A DNA stretch of 64,000 nucleotides, from NCBI RefSeq assembly GCF_000247605.1, contig NC_016894.1:868001-932000 (forward strand). Direction: 5' to 3'. Below are positions 55,333 through 64,000 of this stretch, one piece after another. The position numbers were made by a program, and so were the translations under genes. How positions within the stretch are numbered: position 1 is the stretch's first letter; every line of letters starts with the position of its first letter. The DNA comes from Acetobacterium woodii DSM 1030. GTDB lineage: Bacteria > Bacillota > Clostridia > Eubacteriales > Eubacteriaceae. The notes beneath the pieces are model-generated. The model saw only the letters and a program-made list of their open reading frames with translations. It was not told the origin of the DNA and made no database searches.

Positions 55333-55732
55333 TAAGGTGTAAATATGGTTCGGAGGTGAAGAAACAAGATTATTATAAGAAGTTACAGATAACAAAGAAA
55401 AACAATGAAAAATATTTGTAAATTATACTAGAATTACTAATTTCAAGAAATGAATCAAAAAAAAGAAAGTATTGAATATTAATGATCATTTTAATAGCGG
55501 TAAAAACATTATATAAGATTGAAAATGCTATAGATTGATAAGGAAAATGGATATTTTTACGTATAGAGTAAAATATTGTTCGAATTATTAACGAAAAACA
55601 ATAATTGTAAACGTTATTGCTAAAATTTTCAGTAAAAAATTGTCATATATATTGTTTGATTTTTATCACAGAATGATTTAAACTAAAGTTAGTTAGTTGT
55701 TAAAAATTTATCAAAGTATTGGAGGAAATAAT

Positions 55733-57412
55733 ATGGGTTTTAAATCAGACATTGAAATTGCACAAGAGGCTACACCACAGGATATCCGTGAGATAGCAAA
55801 GAAATTGGGTTTAACCGAAGACGACTTGGATTTATACGGTAAGTATAAAGCAAAAGTGGACTACAATCTATTAAAAAAAGAAACCGGTAAAAAACCAGCA
55901 AAATTAATTCTAACAACCGCCATTAATCCGACACCAGCCGGCGAAGGAAAAACAACAACCACAATTGGGGTTGCCGATGGTTTGGCAAAATTAGGGAAAA
56001 ATACCTTAGTAGCGTTAAGAGAACCTTCTTTAGGGCCAGTTTTTGGTGTTAAAGGCGGAGCTGCCGGCGGCGGATACGCTCAAGTTGTGCCAATGGAAGA
56101 TATTAACCTTCATTTTACCGGAGATTTCCACGCTATTGGAGCAGCCAACAATTTATTGGCAGCCATGCTTGATAATCATATCAAACAAGGTAACGAACTG
56201 AAGATCGATGCCAAAAAAATTACCTGGAGACGTTGTGTTGACATGAATGACCGTCAACTGCGAAACATTGTTGATGGTTTAGGCGGATCTGGCGATGGCG
56301 TTGTTCGTGAAGACGGATTTGATATCACAGTTGCGTCTGAAGTAATGGCAGCGTTCTGTTTATCCAGTGATATTTCAGATCTGAAAGCACGTTTGGGCCG
56401 TATTATTGTTGCTTATAGTTATGCCGGCGAACCGATTACAGCCGAACAATTAAAAGCTAATGGTGCAATGGCCGCGTTATTAAAAGATGCTTTAAAACCA
56501 AATCTGGTACAAACCCTGGAAGGCACCCCAGCTTTCATTCATGGTGGACCATTTGCCAATATTGCCCACGGTTGTAACTCTGTGATCGCAACTCGAATGG
56601 CAATGCATTTTGCTGATTATGTGGTAACTGAAGGTGGTTTCGGTGCTGACCTTGGCGCTGAAAAATTTCTGGATATCAAATGCCGAATGGCCAACTTGAA
56701 ACCGGATGCAGTAATTATTGTAGCAACTGTACGAGCCCTTAAATATAATGGCGGCGTTGCCAAAGCAGATTTAAACAACGAAAACCTGGAAGCTTTAAAA
56801 GCCGGCTTACCGAACTTATTAAAACATGTTGAAAATATTACCCAGGTCTTTAAATTACCAGCTGTTGTTGCAATCAATGAATTCCCACTGGATACAGAAG
56901 CAGAATTACAACTGGTTAAATCTGAATGTCAGAAACTGGGCGTTAACGTTGCAATTTCTCAGGTATGGGCAAAAGGCGGAGAAGGCGGAGAAGAACTGGC
57001 CAAAGAAGTTGTTCGTCTCATTGACGAAAGCGAAGGAACCTTCGAATACTGCTACGATCTGGATATTCCAATCAAAGAAAAAATTGAAACGATTGCCACC
57101 CGGATTTACGGTGCTGACGGCGTAGATTTCACACCCGCAGCTGCTAAAGAAATGGATCGTCTAACCGCACTGGGTTTTGACAAGGTGCCAATTTGTATGG
57201 CAAAAACACAATACTCATTAACCGATGATGCAACGAAACTGGGTCGTCCAACCGGATTTAAAATTACGGTTCGTCAATTGACCATTTCAGCTGGGGCTGG
57301 TTTCATTATTGCCTTAACCGGAGAAATCATGAAAATGCCTGGTCTTCCTAAAGTTCCGGCAGCAGAAAAAATTGATGTTGATGAAAACGGTGTAATTGCC
57401 GGTTTATTCTAG
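55733..57412 (+). CDS. fhs: Formate-tetrahydrofolate ligase
   Basis: 559 residues. ATP-driven formation of 10-formyl-THF from formate, second step of the methyl branch of the Wood-Ljungdahl pathway. P-loop-like [13 protein letters not shown] and [20 protein letters not shown] are family signatures. ATG 55733 follows GGAGG by six bases; an earlier in-frame ATG at 55697 lacks one. Codon usage (GAA, AAA, GCC-rich) suggests strong expression. Confidence 0.98.
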   Translation: MGFKSDIEIAQEATPQDIREIAKKLGLTEDDLDLYGKYKAKVDYNLLKKETGKKPAKLILTTAINPTPAGEGKTTTTIGVADGLAKLGKNTLVALREPSLGPVFGVKGGAAGGGYAQVVPMEDINLHFTGDFHAIGAANNLLAAMLDNHIKQGNELKIDAKKITWRRCVDMNDRQLRNIVDGLGGSGDGVVREDGFDITVASEVMAAFCLSSDISDLKARLGRIIVAYSYAGEPITAEQLKANGAMAALLKDALKPNLVQTLEGTPAFIHGGPFANIAHGCNSVIATRMAMHFADYVVTEGGFGADLGAEKFLDIKCRMANLKPDAVIIVATVRALKYNGGVAKADLNNENLEALKAGLPNLLKHVENITQVFKLPAVVAINEFPLDTEAELQLVKSECQKLGVNVAISQVWAKGGEGGEELAKEVVRLIDESEGTFEYCYDLDIPIKEKIETIATRIYGADGVDFTPAAAKEMDRLTALGFDKVPICMAKTQYSLTDDATKLGRPTGFKITVRQLTISAGAGFIIALTGEIMKMPGLPKVPAAEKIDVDENGVIAGLF

Positions 57413-57439
57413 AAATAATTTGAAATTCAAATAAAAATT

Positions 57440-57465
57440 GAGGGGAAGCTTAAAAAGTTCCCCTC
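57440..57465 (+). terminator. Hairpin between fhs and the formate channel gene
   Basis: GAGGGGAA / TTCCCCTC with a ten-base loop. No clean T-run, so it may be an attenuator or RNA-end stabiliser rather than a full terminator. Confidence 0.5.
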
Positions 57466-57559
57466 TTAAATTGCTATAATAATTGCTATAATTTTTTTAA
57501 GATGACTCAAAATTAACTTGTTAAAATTTGAAAACAAAAATATGAAGGAGGAGAAAAGC

Positions 57560-58339
57560 GTGAATAATTTTTTTAGTCCAGCAGAAATTTGTGAAAATAC
57601 TATTAAGGGTTGCAATAATAAAGCCAAACTACCAATTGGCAAGATGATAATTTTAGGTATTTTTGCTGGGGTATTTATTGGTTTCGGGGCATATGGTTTT
57701 ACCATCATTTTAGCAGGAGCTGGTACCGGTTTTGAAGCTACCTTTGCAAAATTAGTTGGAGCCGGTGTTTTCCCGGTCGGTTTGATGCTTGTGGTACTAT
57801 GTGGCGCCGAACTGTTTACCGGTAACAATCTGATGACTTTATCAGTATTCAAAAAAGAAATAACCTTAGGTGCAATGCTTCGTAACTGGGGCGTCGTATG
57901 GGTTGCAAATTTAATTGGTTCAGTTCTATTAGCGTGGTTACTGTCTCAAAGTGGTTTGTATGGAGAAGCGATGACAGCTAAAGCAATTGGAATTGCTGAA
58001 GCAAAAGTTGCGATTCCACTGTTTTCCGTTATTATTCGTGCAATTTTTTGTAATATGCTTGTTGTTTTGGCAGTATGGATGCAATCAGGCGCAAAAGACA
58101 TCGTCAGTAAGATTTTTGCAATCTGGTTTCCGATTATGCTTTTTGTATTGTCCGGATTCGAACATAGTGTCGCGAACATGTTTTTTATTCCCATGGGTAT
58201 TTTCTGTGGCGCAAATATAACTTGGGGACAAGCCTTTATTAACAATATTTTACCAGTAACAATTGGCAATATCATTGGCGGCGCTCTAATTGTTCCAATT
58301 GCTTATTATTACACTTATGCAAAAAAAAGCTTAAATTGA
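57560..58339 (+). CDS. Formate/nitrite transporter-family channel (FocA/FdhC-like)
   Basis: About 259 residues, six membrane segments. FNT family motifs: FAGVFIGFGAYGF, CGAELFTGNNL and GFEHSVANMFFIP, the last carrying the central His. Gene position behind fhs indicates formate as substrate, supplying or releasing formate for the methyl branch. GTG 57560 is chosen because AAGGAGGAG lies seven bases upstream. Confidence 0.93.
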   Translation: MNNFFSPAEICENTIKGCNNKAKLPIGKMIILGIFAGVFIGFGAYGFTIILAGAGTGFEATFAKLVGAGVFPVGLMLVVLCGAELFTGNNLMTLSVFKKEITLGAMLRNWGVVWVANLIGSVLLAWLLSQSGLYGEAMTAKAIGIAEAKVAIPLFSVIIRAIFCNMLVVLAVWMQSGAKDIVSKIFAIWFPIMLFVLSGFEHSVANMFFIPMGIFCGANITWGQAFINNILPVTIGNIIGGALIVPIAYYYTYAKKSLN

Positions 58340-58378
58340 TCAGTAAAATCAGATGAATTTTAAAAATAACTGATTATA

Positions 58379-58414
58379 ACAAAACCCTTGCGTGAATTCA
58401 CGCGAGGGTTTTGT
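58379..58414. terminator. Bidirectional terminator between formate channel and fbp genes
   Basis: Arms ACAAAACCCTTGCGTG / CACGCGAGGGTTTTGT around AATT. Confidence 0.9.
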
Positions 58415-58435
58415 GTTTCTTTAGGTTTGTGTTTC

Positions 58436-60430
58436 TTAAAATTGTTTTTCTTTGATCAGACCTTTGCGGTAAGCCGTAATTAACATTTCCAGATCTTCGA
58501 CCTGATTCATCAATGCTTTGCCGGTATCGGTATCGCGAACCCGCTTTCGTTCAGTTGATTTTTCGACAACCATTAAAGTAGATTTAATGTCGACACCATC
58601 GGCAATCGCTTTTTCAACCGATTCGAAGGGATCGTGACTAATCAAGATTAAACCATAAGAATTGTAAGTTAAGGTATAACCGGCAATACCCGTTGTTTTT
58701 TGATAGGCTTTGGCAAAACCGCCGTCAATCACTAACTGTTTACCTTTGGCACGGATCGGGCTTTCTCCAGACGTTGCTTTAACGGGAATATGTCCATTGA
58801 TCAGATGACCTTCTTCGGGATCAACACCAAATTCAACTAAGATTCTTTTAGCCAGCTCATCGTCGTCGTCAATCAATAAATAAAAAGGCGCATAACGTTC
58901 TTTATGGGGCTCTTTATCATCGATAAAATATCGTTCGAAGGTGGCCATTTTGTCTTTTCCAAAAAGAGGAGAATCTTCATGACACCATAAGAACCAGAGA
59001 AAATCGGTTCGCGTCTGATTGTTATCTTTGTCAGTTTGACCAAAATAAGCTTCTCGAGCCATCTGGTCGAATTTATCCATCAAATTTTTTCCGGCGTATT
59101 TTTTTCCGGCGATTTCTTTAGCTTTAAAGCTTCCATCAGCGTTAATTAAAAGGCAGGCATGAAACAGCAAATTACTATTAAAAACCTTATACATACTTCC
59201 TTTGGCATACATAAAACGAATATGCTTCTGAAGTTTTTCACTGTGTAAAAAGGCATAAATCAGGCGATCAATCACCAGGTTTTCTTCTTCGGTTAACGTG
59301 TAGGGACTATCGGGGTCAAGGGTGGGAAAATTAGTATCATTAAGCGGGTAAACAATGCCTTCAACGGTCACCGTTTTATTTTCAAAATCGATACAGCGAA
59401 GCAGTTGACGTTTTTCCATATGATAATCAGGATGATTATCAATCAATACTTCTTCAAGTTTAAATTGAATAATCGCAATGGCTTTATGCATCTTCGCCAT
59501 CAGGGAAATTTCCTGGTCGGAAACGCTATGATTATCCGAGAGTTTAGGGGTGAACTTAGCACAGGGGTCATCGCTGTAAACCCGGTTGGCAAAGGAAGCT
59601 AGCGGTAAGAGATTAATACCATATCCGTTTTCCAGAACGTCCATATTAGCATACCGTAAGGCGATTCGAACGGCATTGGCAATACAGGCGGCGTTGCCGG
59701 CAGCGGCACCCATCCAGAGAATATCATGGTTTCCCCATTGCATATCAAGGGAATGATGACGCATCAGGGTGTCCATTACTTCATCAGGTCCGGCACCACG
59801 GTCGTAGATATCCCCGATAATATGAAGGTGATCGATCGTCAGTCGTTTGATGACGCCAGAGATCTCCACGATAAAGTGTTGAGCGCGTTCCAATTTGACC
59901 AGGCTCTCAATAATTTCCTGATAGTATTCACGTTTGTTAAAACGATGCTCATCTTCTTGCAGTAATTCTTCCATGATGTAAGCAAAATCTTTTGGCAATG
60001 CTTTACGAACCTTAGAGCGGGTGTATTTTGAAGCCGCGGCCCGACAAACTTTAACCAGGCGGTAAATGGTCAGTTTATACCAGTTATCCAAAGACTCCTG
60101 GCTACGCTCCTTTTTAATTAAGTCAATTTTTTGTTCAGGATAATAAATAAGGGTGGATAATTCTTCCAAATCTTCAAATGCAATCGTATTTCCCAGCTCT
60201 TGATGAACCTTTCGTTTGATCGCTCCAGAAGCGTTTTGCATGACATGATTAAAGGCTTCATGTTCCCCATGGATATCGGTAAGAAAATGTTCCGTTCCTT
60301 TCGGGAGGTTTAGAATCGCCTTAAGGTTAACAACTTCTCCCACGGCACTGGTAATGTTGGGAAAACTTTGTGACAGTAGTTCGAGATATTTTTTGTTTTC
60401 TTGGAGTTGTACTTTTGTATAACCGTTCAT
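58436..60430 (-). CDS. fbp: Fructose-1,6-bisphosphatase class III
   Basis: 664 residues, the usual length of the Firmicutes-specific class. Metallophosphoesterase motifs are visible: FLTDIHGEHEAF, IIGDIYDRGAGPDEVMD, QWGNHDILWMG and LINGHIPVKAT. It hydrolyses fructose-1,6-bisphosphate in gluconeogenesis, needed during autotrophic growth. GAGG upstream of the ATG. Monocistronic. Confidence 0.97.
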   Translation of the reverse strand: MNGYTKVQLQENKKYLELLSQSFPNITSAVGEVVNLKAILNLPKGTEHFLTDIHGEHEAFNHVMQNASGAIKRKVHQELGNTIAFEDLEELSTLIYYPEQKIDLIKKERSQESLDNWYKLTIYRLVKVCRAAASKYTRSKVRKALPKDFAYIMEELLQEDEHRFNKREYYQEIIESLVKLERAQHFIVEISGVIKRLTIDHLHIIGDIYDRGAGPDEVMDTLMRHHSLDMQWGNHDILWMGAAAGNAACIANAVRIALRYANMDVLENGYGINLLPLASFANRVYSDDPCAKFTPKLSDNHSVSDQEISLMAKMHKAIAIIQFKLEEVLIDNHPDYHMEKRQLLRCIDFENKTVTVEGIVYPLNDTNFPTLDPDSPYTLTEEENLVIDRLIYAFLHSEKLQKHIRFMYAKGSMYKVFNSNLLFHACLLINADGSFKAKEIAGKKYAGKNLMDKFDQMAREAYFGQTDKDNNQTRTDFLWFLWCHEDSPLFGKDKMATFERYFIDDKEPHKERYAPFYLLIDDDDELAKRILVEFGVDPEEGHLINGHIPVKATSGESPIRAKGKQLVIDGGFAKAYQKTTGIAGYTLTYNSYGLILISHDPFESVEKAIADGVDIKSTLMVVEKSTERKRVRDTDTGKALMNQVEDLEMLITAYRKGLIKEKQF

Positions 60431-60631
60431 TTCGCATCCTCTATCTTTAAATTCGAATCAAAAAAATGTAAATGTTTACGTCTAGATTATACACTTGAAC
60501 ACATTAAAAAACCATTAAAAAATATATCATCATCATAAAGACAAAAGGTGGATTCCATGATAAAATTAACAAAGCGAAAAAATTATGATAAATGTCAAAA
60601 TTTTAGTTTTAAAACGAACAGGTGAAGATTA

Positions 60632-61261
60632 ATGGAGACAAAAATTATTTCTGCAGTTGAGGCAATTGACGAAAAACGGGCGATCGCATTGGTAAAAACT
60701 GAAATTGAGTTGGGAAAAGACAAAAAGGAAATAGCAAATCAGTTAAATTTTGCTTTACAACGGGTTGCAATCCATTACGAAGAAGGTGAATACTATATTG
60801 CCGACCTTATCATGGCTGGTGAATTGGTATCCAATCTCCTTAAAATGATGGGAATGGACAGTACTCAATTAGTAGATGGCAGAGTGTTAGGAAAGATTGT
60901 GGTCGGAACGGTTTTTGATGATATTCATGATGTGGGAAAAAATATTTTTATCAGCATGCTAAGATCAGAGGGGTTTGAAGTAATTGATATGGGGACGGAT
61001 GTTGCAGCGCAACGGTTTATCGAGATCATCAGAAAAGAAAAACCTGATATCGTTGGAATTAGTGGAATACTGACATCGGTAGTGGAAAATATTAAGGAAG
61101 TTATCGATGAAATAAAAGCGCAGGGCCTTCGGGATGATGTGAAAATCATTCTTGGCGGCGCATTGGCGGGAACCGACTATGCAAAATACGTTGGTGCAGA
61201 TGGCTACTCGAGCGATGCAATTGAAGGCGTCAGTATTTGTAAGCAATGGCTTAGACAATGA
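60632..61261 (+). CDS. Corrinoid (B12-binding) protein of methyltransferase systems
   Basis: 209 residues. N-terminal helical B12-binding-2 domain (about 1-85) and a Rossmann-type cobalamin domain. The cofactor motif DxHxxG is Asp97-Ile-His99-Asp-Val-Gly102, so His99 would be the lower cobalt ligand; GILTSVVENIKEV and ILGGA(L)AG complete the site. Such proteins carry methyl groups from methoxy or methylamine substrates. No methyltransferase gene flanks it. A GntR regulator follows directly. Confidence 0.92.
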   Translation: METKIISAVEAIDEKRAIALVKTEIELGKDKKEIANQLNFALQRVAIHYEEGEYYIADLIMAGELVSNLLKMMGMDSTQLVDGRVLGKIVVGTVFDDIHDVGKNIFISMLRSEGFEVIDMGTDVAAQRFIEIIRKEKPDIVGISGILTSVVENIKEVIDEIKAQGLRDDVKIILGGALAGTDYAKYVGADGYSSDAIEGVSICKQWLRQ

Positions 61262-61274
61262 ATGGGTGATGGTC

Positions 61275-61979
61275 ATGAGAAAAATTCTATATCTTGATAT
61301 TGTTAATGATATCAAAGGGAAAATTGAAAAAGGAATATTAAAGCCAGGAGATCTGCTTCCATCAGAAAATGAAATGTCGGATCAATTTGACGTCAGCCGA
61401 ACGACGTTGCGCAAAAGCCTGGCTTTACTTGTTAATGAAAAATATATTTATACCATACCTGGCAAAGGAAATTATGTGTGTGAACCGACAGCCAACCAAT
61501 ATCAGTTTTATTTTGATGAAATTGATAGTTTAAAAGGGGAAGTTGATGAGGTTAAGCTTGTTAGTGTCGGGGTTATTACACCGGGCCGAAAACTGATGCG
61601 GGAACTCAAAATAGGGTCTTTCGAAAAAGTGATTAAAATTCAGAAAGCCGTAAAAATAAAAGACGAAATCATCCAGTATTCGACAATTTTTTTACCGTAT
61701 CAGAAGGGGAATCCGATTGTTGAAGATGTTATTAATTTTGCCAATTTTCATGGATTTATGGAAAAGGGAAAACTACAATTTCAAGTAAAAAAAATGCTGA
61801 ATATTGATCTTGTTCACCCACCACTTGAAATTCGAGAAAATTTGCAAATTGACCATGATGAAAGTTGTTTTTTAATATCGCAAAATATTATCTCAATGGA
61901 AGACAATATGCCGATCAGCTACAACGAGTTTTATATCAAGCGCAATTACTTCACTTTAAATGCTGAAACAACATTTTAA
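61275..61979 (+). CDS. GntR/HutC-family transcriptional regulator
   Basis: About 234 residues. N-terminal winged helix (LLPSENEMSDQFDVSRTTLRK) and a C-terminal UTRA effector domain. ATG 61275 follows GGGTG by six bases and is 13 bases after the corrinoid gene stop. Likely regulates the methyl-transfer function with which it is co-transcribed. Confidence 0.9.
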   Translation: MRKILYLDIVNDIKGKIEKGILKPGDLLPSENEMSDQFDVSRTTLRKSLALLVNEKYIYTIPGKGNYVCEPTANQYQFYFDEIDSLKGEVDEVKLVSVGVITPGRKLMRELKIGSFEKVIKIQKAVKIKDEIIQYSTIFLPYQKGNPIVEDVINFANFHGFMEKGKLQFQVKKMLNIDLVHPPLEIRENLQIDHDESCFLISQNIISMEDNMPISYNEFYIKRNYFTLNAETTF

Positions 61980-62036
61980 AAAAAGCTTTACTTTTTGAAA
62001 AGAATCATGTAAAATTATAAAGCAGCAAAAAAATGT

Positions 62037-62112
62037 GATCTCGTAGCTCAGCTGGCAGAGCACTACCTTGACATGGTAGGGGTCGATGGTTCAAGTCCAT
62101 TCGGGATCACCA
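62037..62112 (+). tRNA. tRNA-Val (anticodon GAC)
   Basis: Acceptor stem GATCTCG / CGGGATC, D arm GCTC...GAGC, anticodon stem CTACC / GGTAG with loop TTGACAT (anticodon GAC at 62070-62072), T arm GATGG-TTCAAGT-CCATT, and an encoded CCA end. Confidence 0.97.
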
Positions 62113-62125
62113 TTTATGAGAGTAT

Positions 62126-62149
62126 AGCGTCCTTTGGGGCGCTTTTTTT
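62126..62149 (+). terminator. Intrinsic terminator after tRNA-Val
   Basis: AGCGTCC / GGGCGCT with a short TTTG-type loop followed by seven Ts. The remaining bases to 62344 show no gene. Confidence 0.8.
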
Positions 62150-62344
62150 ATGTCCTTTTTAAGATTCCCCGAATGTTTTTCGCAAGCATTTTCACACGGT
62201 CTGACAACTATCAAGAACTAAGAGGAAATACCGGATAGCCTAATAAGGCTAATAACAGAGTTGTGCCAAAGCTATTGTAGTTATTTAACTTTTCATATAA
62301 AATGAAGTAACATGAAAATGAAAATTGATAAGGGGCATGGAAAA

Positions 62345-63322
62345 ATGGTTAAAATTAAAGATTTAGGTAAATGCATATTATGGAAGGAAACCATTGTTTT
62401 TACACTGATATGCTTATCTTTGTTTGTATTTTCAGGTTGCAGCGGGCTTTCGGTAGAAAATAAACCGGATTTTGAAGGGTATAACCTTATTCAAGTTGAT
62501 GGTGGTGATCAATCGGGACAACGCCAGCCCAATGTGGTGGTGGATATTGGTTTTGGCGATCGCGAGTATTATGGTTATACTAATGAATATGGGCAACTAA
62601 TCAAAGTAACGGCAGCCAAAATTATTTTACAGGATGAGACAAAAGAACCAGTTCTTTCCATGGGAAGATATTATTCGGATGAAGCAAAAGTACCTGGGGT
62701 TGAAAGTCCAACTCTGGATGAAGGGCATGTCATCGCCGATTCTCTTGGCGGTGTTTCAAATGCTTATAATATCACCCCACAGGATAGTACCCTGAACAGA
62801 CATGGGGATCAAGCTTATATGGAAAAAGTCATTCGTGATGCTGGTGGTTGTAGCAATTTTACCGCGGTGATCACATATCCAAATACGACAACCCAGATTC
62901 CAAACCATTATAGTTATACCTACACTTTAAAAGGAAAGGTGATTCATGATGAGTTTGATAATGTCAATCCCGATAAAGTAAATGAGAAACTGGGCATCAC
63001 TAGTCAAGATAGACAGGCCAGTTCTGGTGTCACGATTAGCGAACTGGATAAAAAAGCCGAATATATTGTGATCAAAAATTCCGGCGGAAATGCTGTTGAC
63101 TTAACTGGTTGGAAAATTGTATCGGTGTTAGGGAATCAGTCGTTTACTTTTCCGGCGTTTAGTTTAGCGGCGGGTGCCACAGTTAAGGTTGGTGATTCAG
63201 CTAATAATTCAGGAATCGATTTTCATTGGCTGGATGGTGGCGGCACCTGGAATAACAGCAAGAGTGACCCGGCTGAGTTATATGACAGCAGCGGACAATT
63301 AGTTGATACCTATAATGATTAA
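62345..63322 (+). CDS. Lipoprotein with DNA/RNA non-specific endonuclease-like and lamin-tail domains
   Basis: About 325 residues. A lipoprotein signal (TLICLSLFVFSGC) anchors it outside the membrane. The central part has DEGHVIADSLGG and later Asn-rich ITPQDSTLNRHGDQAYME, the layout of non-specific endonucleases of the NucA/DUF family (DRGH-type motif with E in place of R). The last ~100 residues form a lamin-tail (LTD) beta-sandwich (YIVIKNSGGNAVDLTGWKIV). It may digest extracellular DNA. ATG 62345 has AAGGGG upstream; ATG 62312 is an alternative. Confidence 0.82.
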   Translation: MVKIKDLGKCILWKETIVFTLICLSLFVFSGCSGLSVENKPDFEGYNLIQVDGGDQSGQRQPNVVVDIGFGDREYYGYTNEYGQLIKVTAAKIILQDETKEPVLSMGRYYSDEAKVPGVESPTLDEGHVIADSLGGVSNAYNITPQDSTLNRHGDQAYMEKVIRDAGGCSNFTAVITYPNTTTQIPNHYSYTYTLKGKVIHDEFDNVNPDKVNEKLGITSQDRQASSGVTISELDKKAEYIVIKNSGGNAVDLTGWKIVSVLGNQSFTFPAFSLAAGATVKVGDSANNSGIDFHWLDGGGTWNNSKSDPAELYDSSGQLVDTYND

Positions 63323-63769
63323 AGAAAAAAAGAGAACTATTAATAGAAGGAGCCTTTTGCAATGCGTTTAAACGATATTATTGTACGATCGCTTGATAGA
63401 AGAAATTATTAACGAGAAGGTGAATAAAAGGCGTGTGCGTGGCGATAAAATGGATATTTAGTCTGGCAAATAGTTGGGTTGTGGCGTATAATAAAAAGGA
63501 TAGCACCAAACAAGTGCAGTATGACGTAGATAAAGTTTTAGTTAAATGACCTTTAGAAGTCTGATCATGAGTTATGATAAAGAAAAGCATATTGATTCTC
63601 AGAAAATTAAAAAACGGAGCATTTAATTTTTTGTTATTAAATAGCAAGATTTATGAATTTGTTTTTGATATAAACACTATAGTTAAAGGGAAAAATTTAG
63701 AATGCTATGCAAAATATTAATGAGCAGTTTCTAACGCTGTTCAAAGGTTTTCTTTAAGGGGGGCTTTTT
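63323..63769. other. Gap with possible decayed coding sequence
   Basis: A 447-base stretch without an intact gene. A 16-codon frame with a good ribosome site (AGAAGGAG, ATG 63362) stops at about 63411. Short plus-strand frames continuing after it (ending around 63420-63550) read like protein fragments, for example AIKWIFSLANSWVVAYN, and might be a frameshifted remnant. Nothing can be named. Confidence 0.35.
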
Positions 63770-64000
63770 GTGAATCAACAGGACGAACGATACTTTGAGG
63801 CGTTGACAAAGTATCGAGCTAGTGGGGCCGATTTACTTGAACAACCATATATGCGTGGGGTAAAAACCAGTGTAGTGGAAAAATATTCCGATCAAGCACA
63901 TTTTATTTATGAACTGCTTCAAAATGCTGATGATGCAGGGGCTACATCCGTAAGATTTGAGTTGCACAAAGACGAGTTGATTTTCGCTCACAACGGAACG
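63770..64000 (+). CDS. Sacsin-type GHKL ATPase, N-terminal part (cut by window end)
   Basis: 77 residues, open to the last base. GTG start with AAGGGGGG six bases upstream. Residues 32-77 carry the HSP90-like ATPase N-box (FIYELLQNADDAGATSVRFE) and LIFAHNG, which is the sacsin/NOV-type ATPase fold found in large bacterial proteins, often in accessory or defence regions. Downstream domains are outside the window. Confidence 0.8.
   Translation, partial: MNQQDERYFEALTKYRASGADLLEQPYMRGVKTSVVEKYSDQAHFIYELLQNADDAGATSVRFELHKDELIFAHNGT

Noticed and set aside
63378-63647. 89-residue minus-strand frame
   Set aside because: Phe/Leu/Asn-rich translation of AT-rich DNA, no ribosome site, no recognisable domain.

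Overview
The window looks like chromosomal DNA of an anaerobic, nitrogen-fixing acetogen of the Firmicutes, most likely Acetobacterium or a close relative in the Eubacteriaceae. Reasons: formate-tetrahydrofolate ligase next to a formate/nitrite-type channel; a Firmicutes class III fructose bisphosphatase; corrinoid-protein and corrinoid-activator genes; a BCCT carrier of the kind used for methylated amines; and a compact clostridial Mo-nitrogenase operon (nifH-I1-I2-D-K-E-[N-B]-fdx-V(omega)-V(alpha)) with PII-type NifI genes and no nifA. The organism call is inference from gene content.

Layout. 1-10.7 kb: C-terminal part of a BCCT transporter, a poly-HAMP chemoreceptor, an FMN glutamate-synthase-like protein, an OmpR/HK two-component pair, and a rhodanese + ASKHA corrinoid-activator-like pair. 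10.7-22.7 kb: a TrpB2-type tryptophan synthase beta chain behind a Trp T-box, a YabE-like 3D-domain protein, a membrane protein with a degenerate GGDEF domain, a cluster of DnaA boxes, a tRNA1(Val) methyltransferase, DnaI/DnaD-like helicase loading genes, murA, walJ and htrA. 22.7-27.3 kb: two tandem modules of leader-amtB-glnK. 27.4-35.5 kb: a carbohydrate locus with two SorC regulators, AraM- and AraL-like proteins, an HPr, an FGGY kinase, a D-2-hydroxyacid dehydrogenase and a class II aldolase. 35.6-48.6 kb (minus strand): the nif operon, preceded by an AnfO-like gene and a Cys-tailed repeat protein. 49-55 kb: small regulator/membrane pair, radical SAM protein, pentapeptide protein, aminotransferase, YhaM-like nuclease, acyl-ACP thioesterase. 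55-64 kb: fhs and formate channel, fbp, an orphan corrinoid protein with a GntR regulator, tRNA-Val, a secreted nuclease-like lipoprotein, and the start of a sacsin-type ATPase cut by the window end.

The most interesting layer is regulatory. Both amtB leaders carry a hairpin with loop AAAGGC whose 3' strand is shared with an intrinsic terminator, and each has an upstream hairpin with a six-base loop. This is the architecture of ANTAR-controlled antitermination. The nif leader has three consecutive terminators, each preceded by an overlapping AGAC-N6-GTCT hairpin. Together they suggest that nitrogen acquisition here is switched on by RNA antitermination, with the ANTAR protein encoded elsewhere. 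Other items: the second AmtB has Glu in place of the first pore His; both GlnK proteins lack the uridylylation Tyr; AnfO and a CxxC-tailed repeat protein accompany a Mo-nitrogenase; a DnaA-box cluster; a structured fhs leader; and two ~170-bp palindromic insertion-like elements.
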